Source of the DNA: Anaerolineae bacterium
Lineage (GTDB): Bacteria > Chloroflexota > Anaerolineae > JAAYZQ01
Direction: 5' to 3'
DNA length: 13,529 nucleotides
Assembly: GCA_016926595.1 (NCBI GenBank)
Contig: JAFGOG010000477.1
Location: forward strand, 1 to 13,529
Position numbers and translations under genes: made by a program. Under the pieces are notes generated by a model. The model did not search any database. It was not told the DNA's origin and saw only the letters and a list, made by a program, of their open reading frames with translations. This document shows, piece by piece, positions 1-7,300 of the stretch (position 1 is the first letter of the stretch; each line of letters opens with the position of its first letter).

Positions 1-639
1 CGTGCGCCACACCGCGATATCGTCAAAGCCACTGTCCATCACCCAGCTGACGGTCATACGTTGCTTGAGTGCTTCCAGGGCACCACTCACGGTTTGCAGT
101 GCCTTTTGCGTTTCCAGTGATTCGCTGAGAAAGCCTTTCTCCTTGCTCGAAAACAGACGATGATACAGCACCCCTCGCCGTGAGGCGGTGATGCCCTGTA
201 CGTTCAGCGTACGGTAGCCGGGGATCAACTTGCCGTCTAGCGCCCGTACTTTCATCAACTCGGCCATTTCCCCCGCATACGGCTTACGCAACTCTGACCC
301 ATCGGCAATCAGCCACAGTTCTTCCGCGTCGGCCTCAGACAAGTGCGTCAGACCTCGTTCACGCAATACCCGCGTCAGGGTGGTCGCATCGATCACTCAA
401 CGCTTTGTGCTTTCCCCTGTCGCCAAACGACTCACCCGCTGCCCTCCCTCTTTCCCCTCCGACAAAATCGCCGAACTCGATGCGATCCGCTGACAGACTG
501 GACTGCCTGCTCCGATGATCCCTTTCACTGTTTCCCGAAACGTTACCCCTGTTCGCTGGTCACCTATCAGTTCATCATACGACGCCAGATATTCTGGCGG
601 CAGTTCTTGCTGCTTTGCCTCCAACTCCATTTCTACCAA
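1..639 (-). pseudogene. DDE-type IS transposase, N-terminal part, nonsense-interrupted and cut by window edge
   Basis: Read on the minus strand, the frame starts at a TTG (637-639) or an in-frame ATG at 628-630, preceded by GAGGGG. It runs through VKGIIGAGSPVCQRIA and LATGESTKR, then meets TGA at 397-399. The same frame continues without a shift to the window edge: VIDATTLTRVLRERG, then ELWLIADGSELRKPY, GKLIPGYRTLNV, RRGVLYHRLFSS, VSWVMDSGFDD. The acidic residues in IADGS (codon 301-303) and MDSG (codon 34-36) are likely DDE catalytic positions. A TCA serine codon changed to TGA would explain the stop. The C-terminal part lies outside the window. I recognise this as an insertion-sequence transposase but cannot fix the IS family, and I found no terminal inverted repeat. 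Confidence 0.8.
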
Positions 640-716
640 TACCCCTCAGAACAAGATGCCTCTATTGTACACCCATTCTCAAGGACTATTTATGACCGAA
701 TCTCAAAAAGATCCCC

Positions 717-745
717 TTGACCGGTGTGCGCTTTTCTGGTATCAT
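717..745 (+). promoter_or_regulatory. Predicted housekeeping-type promoter
   Basis: TTGACC (717-722, 5/6 to the -35 consensus), a 17-nt spacer, and TATCAT (740-745, 5/6 to the -10 consensus) preceded by TGG, which adds an extended -10 element. Transcription would start near 752. That gives a leader of roughly 265 nt before the NHL protein start, containing the hairpin at 845-881. Confidence 0.55.
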
Positions 746-841
746 GACTCTAGAACAAGCAAACAAAACCATTCCTAATGTCCAGGCCGCAACCATTGAC
801 CGAGGCAGGCACAGCGCCTTGGTGGCACACGCTGGAGCGCC

Positions 842-994
842 ATGACACCCATTTGCCGTCAAGGAGACTGGGTGTTTTTTTGTTGTTGTGAAGTGACCGG
901 CCTGGGCGCGGCGGCGTTGGGCTTGGACATCGGATTCATCCGGGGCGGGACGGTGGGCGTTCTGTCTGCAGCGCTCACCCGACTGCAACGGTGA
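842..994 (+). CDS. Small 50-aa reading frame; C-terminal part codon-biased, possible gene tail
   Basis: ATG at 842 to TGA at 992-994. The first ~16 codons (MTPICRQGDWVFFCCC) overlap a terminator-like hairpin and do not look protein-like. The last ~34 (from EVTGLGAAALGLDIGF through GVLSAALTRLQR) end mostly in G or C at third positions, as in the good genes of this window, and read like a genuine glycine/alanine-rich protein end. The stop is 24 nt before the NHL gene start, and no strong ribosome binding site precedes the ATG. It is either a small gene or, more likely, the 3' remnant of a deleted gene. I do not recognise the family. Confidence 0.25.
   Translation: MTPICRQGDWVFFCCCEVTGLGAAALGLDIGFIRGGTVGVLSAALTRLQR
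845..881 (+). terminator. Terminator-like hairpin in the NHL gene leader
   Basis: ACACCCA (845-851) can pair with TGGGTGT (869-875) across a 17-nt loop, followed directly by a run of T. It lies about 95 nt downstream of the start site predicted from the promoter at 717-745. It could end a short RNA or act as an attenuator. The stem is short and the loop large, so efficiency is uncertain. Confidence 0.4.
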
Positions 995-1018
995 TACCCC
1001 TCAGAAGGAGGTACTCTT

Positions 1019-2923
1019 ATGGAAAAGCTGTTTTGGCGCGAGCGGACCGTTGTGGTTATCGGGTTATCCTGCTTGCTCGCCTTTGTGCTCTCCGTGAGCC
1101 AGTCTTCCACCCTCGCTGCGCCTGACGCTGAGACCTATGTCTTCCTGTTCGCGTTCGGACACACCAGGCCTGCCGGCTGGTTCGACACGCCCGCTGACGT
1201 AGCAACGGATCCCGGTGGTACCATCTACGTGGTGGATCGACACCGCGTGCACACGTTCGATAGCAGCGGCAACCCCATTGCCGTGTGGGGTGGGTATGGC
1301 CACGGCGATGGGCAGTTCAGCCACCCTGAAGGCGTAGCTGTAGATGGGATGGGTCACGTCTATGTGGCCGATACCTCCAACAACCGCATCCAGAAGCTCA
1401 CCAGCGACGGCACTTTTGTCACCAAGTGGGGCAGCTACGGAGACGCCGATGGGCAGTTCAATCGCCCTGCCGGCATCGCCCTGGACCTGAGCGGCAACGT
1501 CTACGTGACCGATGCCTCCAACCACCGCGTCCAAAAGTTCACTGGCGATGGCACTTTTGTCACCAAGTGGGGCGGCAACGGAGACGCCGATGGGCAGTTC
1601 AATCACCCTGCTGGCATCGCCCTGGACCTGAGCGGCAACGTCTACGTGGCTGACAACAACGGCATCCAAAAGTTTACCAGTGCAGGTGTCTTTGTCACCC
1701 GGTGGGGAGGCTGTTGCCCTTCTGGCATAGCAACAGACAACTCGGGCAACGTCTATGTGGTCCAGCGCTACTCTGCCCGCATCGACAAGTACACCGGCGC
1801 TGGCGCCATGCTGACCCAGTGGGGCTCCTCGGGCAGCGGCGACGGTCAGTTTTCACTCCCTCGGGGCATCGCCGCGGATGATAGTGGCAACGTCTATGTG
1901 GCCGACTCTTCGAACCACCGTGTCCAAAAATTCACCAACGAGGGGGATTTTCTCGCCAAGTGGGGAACCAGGTCGGGCACCGGGGATGGACAGCTCGTTG
2001 CTCCCTGGGATGTGGCTCTGGATGCGGAGGGCAACATCCTCGTGGCCGACACCGGCAACAACCGCATCCAAAAATTCACCGCAGATGGCGTCTTTGTGGC
2101 CAAGTGGGGCACTGCCGGCGGCGGCGACGGGCAGTTCCGTTCGCCCAGTGGGGTAGCCGTGGCCCCGGGCGGGAACGTCTACGTGGCGGAGGCCGGAAAC
2201 CATCGCATCCAAAAGCTCACCAGTGACGGCGCTTTCATCGGCAAGTGGGGCAGCGAAGGTAGCGCTGACGGGGAGTTCCGTTCACCCAAGGGAGTAGCCG
2301 TGGACGGTAGGAGTGGGAACGTCTACGTGGCGGATACCGGGAACCATCGCATCCAAACGTTCACCGGCGATGGCACTTTCCTCACCCAATGGGGCGCCCA
2401 GGGGAACGGCGAAGCGCAGTTTAATTCACCCTACAAGGTAGCTGTGGATGATAGGAGCGATAGCGTCTTTGTGGCCGATACCGGGAACCATCGCATCCAA
2501 AAGTTCACCAGCGCCGGCGCCTTTGTGGCCAAGTGGGGCAGTTGGGGCAATGGCAACTCGCAGTTTGCTTATCCTGGGGGCGTGACCGTGGACGCTGACG
2601 GCGACGTGTACGTCTCCAGCCACAGCAACAAGAACTATATTGTCCTCTTTTATACCAGCCGCGTCCAAAAGTTCAGCGGAGAAGGGACCTTTATCACCAA
2701 GTGGCATGGTTTCAGTTATCCAGAAGGGCTGGCGGTAGGCGCGGATGGCAGGGTGTACGTCGCTGATAGTGACAACAACCGCATTGCGGTGTTTGGCAAG
2801 GCGCCCACTTTTGAGGTTTATCTGCCCGCCGTCTTCAGGAATGCTCCTGGTGGCAACCTGTCGGAAAAGGGGATGGTGTCGGAGGTGAGCAGAGGAGCAT
2901 TGGCCCGAGACAGTTGCAGGTGA
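1019..2923 (+). CDS. Exported NHL-repeat beta-propeller protein (12 repeats)
   Basis: A 634-residue protein. ATG at 1019 sits 6 nt after AGAAGGAGGT, an excellent ribosome binding site. Residues 1-34 form a signal peptide or membrane anchor: basic start, hydrophobic core ~10-28, possible cleavage near LAA (32-34). Residues ~45-590 hold 12 NHL repeats of 37-55 residues, mostly about 47, with the recurring pattern P.G.A.D..GNVYVAD..NHR(I/V)QKF, then KWG and DGQF. NHL repeats build beta-propeller blades; twelve could make two six-bladed propellers or one larger ring. Known NHL proteins bind proteins, RNA or glycans, or act as lyases, so no single role can be assigned. Repeat 4 is shortened (NVYVADNNGIQKF) and repeat 11 carries an insertion (SSHSNKNYIVLFYTS). 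YLPAVF at 601-606 precedes a 28-residue low-complexity tail. The protein probably acts outside the cytoplasm. Confidence 0.9.
   Translation: MEKLFWRERTVVVIGLSCLLAFVLSVSQSSTLAAPDAETYVFLFAFGHTRPAGWFDTPADVATDPGGTIYVVDRHRVHTFDSSGNPIAVWGGYGHGDGQFSHPEGVAVDGMGHVYVADTSNNRIQKLTSDGTFVTKWGSYGDADGQFNRPAGIALDLSGNVYVTDASNHRVQKFTGDGTFVTKWGGNGDADGQFNHPAGIALDLSGNVYVADNNGIQKFTSAGVFVTRWGGCCPSGIATDNSGNVYVVQRYSARIDKYTGAGAMLTQWGSSGSGDGQFSLPRGIAADDSGNVYVADSSNHRVQKFTNEGDFLAKWGTRSGTGDGQLVAPWDVALDAEGNILVADTGNNRIQKFTADGVFVAKWGTAGGGDGQFRSPSGVAVAPGGNVYVAEAGNHRIQKLTSDGAFIGKWGSEGSADGEFRSPKGVAVDGRSGNVYVADTGNHRIQTFTGDGTFLTQWGAQGNGEAQFNSPYKVAVDDRSDSVFVADTGNHRIQKFTSAGAFVAKWGSWGNGNSQFAYPGGVTVDADGDVYVSSHSNKNYIVLFYTSRVQKFSGEGTFITKWHGFSYPEGLAVGADGRVYVADSDNNRIAVFGKAPTFEVYLPAVFRNAPGGNLSEKGMVSEVSRGALARDSCR
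1409..1648 (+). repeat. Recent tandem duplication inside the NHL gene (141-nt period)
   Basis: Bases 1441-1507 and 1582-1648 differ at only two positions, and the similarity extends upstream to about 1409/1550. The offset is 141 nt, one 47-residue NHL blade. The other repeats are much more diverged, so this pair looks like a recent blade duplication. Confidence 0.8.
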
Positions 2924-2977
2924 CTGGGTGAAGTGATATGCTTTGGCATTCTCAGCAGCAAGCAGAGGAGATAAGCG

Positions 2978-4096
2978 GTGAAAGATCCTCAGCAGCCTCA
3001 CTCGCCCTACTTTAAGGCCTATCTGGGCGATCCATTTGGCACCTTGATCATCGACCAGCTTGCTCTGTCGCCCTTGCAGCTTGCCCTGATCTTTTTGGCA
3101 GCAGCACTGGTCGTCGATCTCGTCAGCTTTATCCTCGTTGGCGATGACGTGATCCGGCTCTCTGGCTGGAAGGACATCTGGGCCTACGTCGTGTACCTCT
3201 ATGTCGTCTTTCCCGTCGTCATCGGCGCGTACGTGTGGATCTCATCGGCAGCGGCTGAGTTGTTCTTTGGCTTGCGACAGAGTCACGTGATCGATGCCTC
3301 TGACGAGGAATTCGACACCTGTGTCAAGGCTCGCCCCGGTTCTCTTCTAACCTTGTACAATCATCCCGGATGGTCCATGGCCTCGCTCGTTGTTGTCGCT
3401 GCCCTGGCGGTATACTATGCCTTTATCTATACTCGGGGTTGGTCTGCCATGACGGTCCTGTTGCGTGCGCTCAAGGTTCTGGTTCTATATGTGCCGGGCT
3501 GGTATGCCCTTTGCCAGATTGTGGCCCGCCAAATAGTGACCATCTGGGGCTTGCGTCAAGTGTTCCGCTGCTTTGAGGTGAAACCACAACCATTGCACCC
3601 AGACCGGTGTGGTGGGTTGCGGGCCATCAACAACTATGCCGTGGGATTCACCTACATCATCGCCATAGCGGGTGTTGGCATCGGTCTGATGTCATACGTC
3701 ACGGTACACCGCACCGGTGCACTGGCGCCGGACACGGCCGCCTGGCTTGGGGTGTACATCGTGCTGGCCCTGCTGAGCTTTTTTCTACCACCGTGGACCG
3801 CCCACGCAGCGATGGCCGAAGCCAAGCGCAAGCTGCTGATGGACGTTTCTCGACAGTTTCAGCAAGCCTACGCACAGACGACGGCCTGTCTGGACGACAA
3901 AGCCGGTGAGCTCAAAGAACGTGTCGAGAGGATAGAGAGCCTTCACAAGCTCTACGAGTTGACCGATGCGTTCACCGTGTGGCCTTTTGACACAATCACC
4001 CTGCGGCGCTTTGCACTCACCGTGGCTGTGCCGCTGGTGCCACTCCTGATAGAGCTGGTGGTCGACATTGTTGGAGTCACGCTTCGCTCACGGTAA
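2978..4096 (+). CDS. Polytopic membrane protein of unknown function
   Basis: A 372-residue protein. GTG at 2978 follows AGAGGAG (2964-2970) by 7 nt. The gene lies 54 nt after the NHL gene on the same strand, so the two may be cotranscribed. Hydrophobic segments sit at about residues 33-53, 67-90, 134-152, 162-189, 219-240, 254-277 and 345-367, suggesting seven membrane spans. A conserved-looking HPDRCGGL motif (207-214) lies just before span 5. A charged, probably helical or coiled segment (281-328, including ELKERVERIESLHKLYEL) leads to TVWPFDTITLRRF (333-345) before the last span. I recall similar HPD.GGL and WPFD..TLRRF signatures in uncharacterised bacterial membrane proteins but know no function. 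It precedes the assembly-line gene, so a role in export or membrane placement of the lipid product is possible by position only. Confidence 0.85.
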   Translation: MKDPQQPHSPYFKAYLGDPFGTLIIDQLALSPLQLALIFLAAALVVDLVSFILVGDDVIRLSGWKDIWAYVVYLYVVFPVVIGAYVWISSAAAELFFGLRQSHVIDASDEEFDTCVKARPGSLLTLYNHPGWSMASLVVVAALAVYYAFIYTRGWSAMTVLLRALKVLVLYVPGWYALCQIVARQIVTIWGLRQVFRCFEVKPQPLHPDRCGGLRAINNYAVGFTYIIAIAGVGIGLMSYVTVHRTGALAPDTAAWLGVYIVLALLSFFLPPWTAHAAMAEAKRKLLMDVSRQFQQAYAQTTACLDDKAGELKERVERIESLHKLYELTDAFTVWPFDTITLRRFALTVAVPLVPLLIELVVDIVGVTLRSR

Positions 4097-4241
4097 CCTC
4101 TGATAGTGTGTAGGTACTCATCAACCTGGGCACTGCTTTGACGATCAGTTGGCAGTTTGCACGTAGCCGGCGGTCAGCAACCGTCCTGGAAGCTGAGCGC
4201 CCCGGGCTTTTGAACGCATCCGGCACCCAAGTCTGCACGAT

Positions 4242-4270
4242 TTGCGAGGACTCGGGATCTGTGCTATATT
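4242..4270 (+). promoter_or_regulatory. Predicted promoter of the assembly-line gene
   Basis: TTGCGA (4242-4247, 4/6 to the -35 consensus), a 17-nt spacer, and TATATT (4265-4270, 5/6 to the -10 consensus). Start near 4277 would give a leader of about 89 nt before ATG 4366. The panD gene downstream could share this transcript. Confidence 0.4.
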
Positions 4271-4295
4271 CACGAGTTACGAGTCCCGAATTCCA

Positions 4296-4305
4296 CGTGA
4301 TCACG
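4296..4305. promoter_or_regulatory. Perfect 10-bp palindrome, possible operator
   Basis: CGTGATCACG is self-complementary over its full length. It lies about 20 nt downstream of the start site predicted from the promoter at 4242-4270 and 60 nt before the start codon, where a bound repressor could block transcription. No regulator gene is in the window, so the assignment rests on symmetry and position only. Confidence 0.25.
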
Positions 4306-4365
4306 ATCCACGAGCCTCGACTCATTCTACGTCTTGGAACATCGGGGCTCGGGAGAGAGATTTGT

Positions 4366-7300
4366 ATGGACGAAAACCCAGATGTTTCGACGCTAGTCGC
4401 CCTTCTGCGCCACAGAGCACGCCACCAGCCGGATCAGCGCGCTTACACTCTCATCGCTGAGGACCGTCCTGAAGCCATTTCCTTGACATATCTACAACTG
4501 GATCGCCAGGCTCGCGCCATAGGCGCCCGTCTTCAGAGGCTCGATACTGTGGGTGAGCGGGTATTGCTGCTCCTGCCGACAAGCATCGAGTATATCACGG
4601 CGTTCTTTGGTTGTTTGTACGCTGGCGCCATACCCATACCGGCCTATCCCCCCCGACGTAACCGGCCTGACCCGCGGATCCAGGCCATCGCCGCTGACGC
4701 ACAGGCGACCATGATGCTTACCACCTCTTCGATTCTGCCAAACCTGCAGCGCCGCGTCGAGCACACGCCCGGACTCGAGGCGTTGGGCTGCCTGGAGATC
4801 TCTTATCCGGAGCCAGCCAGCGATGCAGAGATCTGGGAAGGGCCAGCACCGACCAGTGACTCACTGGCATATATCCAGTACAGCTCTGGCTCCACGGCTT
4901 TACCCAAGGGGGTTATGTTAAGCCACAGCAACCTGCTTCACAACCTGGCCAACTTGCAGGAAGCGTTCAGGATCGACCCAGGGGGCATGGGGGTTTCGTG
5001 GTTGCCTTTGTACCATGATATGGGGTTGATCGGGGGCATCCTCCTGGCCCTATACGTTGGGGGACCGTTAACCATGATGTCGCCGGTGGATTTTGTCCAA
5101 TATCCCTTGCGGTGGCTGCAAGCCATCACGGATTACGGCGGTACCGTGAGCGGCGGGCCGAATTTTGCCTACCAGCTGTGCGTTGACAGGATCACGCCCG
5201 AACAGCGATCGACCCTGGACTTGAGTAGTTGGCAGGTGGCTTTTTGCGGCGCCGAGCCCGTCCGTGCAGACGTGTTGGATCGGTTTAGCGAGGCCTTTGC
5301 GCCGTGTGGATTCCGTCCGGAGGTCTTTTGCCCCTGCTATGGCCTGGCCGAAGCGACCCTGGCGGTTTCTACCAATGTCCCCTCGACGGCGCCGGCCGTT
5401 TTTACTGTCCAACGATCGGCGCTAGAGCACGGTCAGGTGGTCGAACATGTTGGGGCGGAACAGGCTGGCCAGACTCTGGTGGGCTGCGGTCACATCTTGA
5501 CCGGCCAACGGGTGATCATCGTCGATCCCGAGTCCTTGAGCCCATGTCTGCCCGATCGGGTCGGAGAGATCTGGGTATCGGGCCCGTCCGTGGCCCGGGG
5601 GTATTGGAATCGCCCGGTGGAAACGGCACAGACTTTCCAGGCATTCGTGCCCGAGGCAGGAGAGGGTCCTTTTCTGCGCACGGGCGACCTGGGATTTTTC
5701 AAAGATGGTGAGCTGTTTATCGCCGGACGTCTCAAGGATCTGGTTATCATCCGTGGTCGCAACTATGATCCGCATGATATCGAGTCGACGGCCGAGCAAA
5801 GCCATCCCGCCCTGCAGCCAAGTGGCGGTGCCGCGTTTTCGGTCCCTGTCGATGGTGAGGAGCGATTGGTCATCCTCCACGAGCTCAGGCGCTCCCATCG
5901 CCGGGCGGATCCGGAAGAGATAGCGCGCGCTATCCGTCACGCCGTGGCATGGGATCAGGAATTGCCGGTCTATGCCGTGGCTCTGGTCAAGCCGGGAGCT
6001 GTCCCCCGGACCTCCAGCGGCAAGGTCCAGCGCTACCTGTGCCGTACACAATTTATGGCCGGGCAGTTCGAGACGATCGCTGTGAGCCTGTTGGAGGATC
6101 CGCTACACGCGGAGCCGTCCAGCCTTCCCCAGGCTGTTGCAGCCCCACGGACACCGGTGGAGATGGCGCTGTTGGAAATCTGGGCCCAGGTTCTTCATCT
6201 GGAGCGCATCGGCATCCATGATAACTTTTTCGAGCTGGGGGGAGACTCCCTGCTGACAACGCAGGCGATTTCACGCTTGCGGGCGGTGTTCCAGGTAGAG
6301 TTGCCGCTCCGTAGCCTCTTTGAGACACCAACCGTCGCCGCTCTGGCAGCACAGGTCGAGCAGGCCCTACGCACCGAGTCTGCACGCGATCTCCCGCAAC
6401 TAGAGTCAGTCGGCCGGGATGGCCCGCTTCCCCTCTCGTTTGCCCAGGAGCGCTTGTGGTTTGTGCACCAACTGGCTCCATGGAGTTCGGCTTACCATAC
6501 CCCCGGGGCGCTGCGCCTGACAGGTCCGCTCAACCGGGGGGCTTTGGAGCGAACCCTGCACGATCTGGTGGGTCGCCACGAAGCCTTCCGGACCACCTTT
6601 GTTACCGTCAATGGTCAGCCGGTCCAGGTGATCTCACCACTCCCCAATCCTTCTCTCGAAATGACCGACCTGCGTGGGTTTCCAAGGCAAGAACGCGAGG
6701 ATCGAGCGATAGGGCTGGCTGAGGAGGAGGCCCGGCGGCCTTTTGACCTGACGTCTGGCCCACTCTTGCGCGTCCTGCTCCTTCAGATAGGCGATGAGGA
6801 GCACATTTTGCTCTTTAACATGCACCACATTATCTCCGACGCATGGTCTCTTGGCCTGCTCACTGATGAGGTTCTCACGCTGTACAACAGCTATGCTTCA
6901 GAAGAGTCGGTTCATCTTCCTATCCTCCCGATTCAGTATGCGGATTTCGCCGTTTGGCAGAGGCAGTGGCTGCGAGATGAGGCACTAGACGCTCTGCTGG
7001 CCTACTGGAGAAAGCAGTTGGATGGCATCCAGGCCCTCGAGCTGCCTACCGATCATCCCCGGCCTGTTATGCAGCGCTATCGCGGCGCGGTCATATCGGA
7101 GGATATACCCATCGATTTAATGGACAGGCTCAAGCGCATCAGCAACCAGGAAGGGGTCACTCTGTTCATGACCCTGCTGGCGGCCTTCCATGTCCTGCTC
7201 CACCGTTATACCGGGCAGGAGGATATCGCTATCGGTGTGCCGATCGCCAATCGTAATTGGCTCGCCGTCGAGGGAGTGGTTGGCAGTTTTGTCAACACCC

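Larger units (their letters stand above)
640..1018. other. 379-nt stretch without a convincing full gene
   Basis: This gap between the transposase remnant and the NHL protein holds a plus-strand promoter at 717-745, a hairpin followed by a T run at 845-881, a 50-codon reading frame at 842-994, and the ribosome binding site AGAAGGAGGT at 1003-1012. The outer end of the insertion sequence should lie just right of 640, but I could not identify its terminal repeat. Confidence 0.6.
4097..4365 (+). other. 269-nt gap upstream of the assembly-line gene
   Basis: The reading frame of the assembly-line gene stays open through this stretch back to a TTG at 4138. However, the translation there has no similarity to a FAAL N-terminus, and the interval contains a plausible promoter (4242-4270) and a perfect palindrome (4296-4305). 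I therefore read it as an untranslated leader and control region. No terminator for the membrane protein gene was seen. Confidence 0.6.

Noticed and set aside
691..777. Short plus-strand frame MTESQKDPLDRCALFWYHDS...
   Set aside because: It covers the -35/-10 promoter elements, has no ribosome binding site and no recognisable similarity; probably chance.
686..988. 100-residue minus-strand frame upstream of the NHL gene
   Set aside because: It has low-complexity, arginine-rich text without family features and is antisense to a plus-strand promoter and a better codon-biased frame.
1064..1669. 201-residue open frame antisense to the NHL gene, with other long antisense frames at 1853-2212 and 2426-3001
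   Set aside because: It is opposite a clear repeat protein. Its internal repeats (GHVDVAAQVQGDA) simply mirror the NHL repeats, and it has no ribosome binding site or family similarity.
1300..2800. Regular ~141-nt periodicity that could suggest a CRISPR or satellite array
   Set aside because: The period equals one NHL blade in a continuous reading frame; the repeats are degenerate and coding, with no spacer structure.
4138..4365. 76-residue N-terminal extension of the synthetase from a TTG start
   Set aside because: The extension lacks FAAL similarity, has no ribosome binding site, and overlaps a promoter and palindrome; ATG 4366 has GGGAGAGAG in front.
5422..6051. 209-residue minus-strand frame inside the synthetase gene, and other shadows such as 7117-7707 and 8887-9462
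   Set aside because: They lie antisense to continuous, motif-rich FAAL, C and A domain sequence and resemble no protein.
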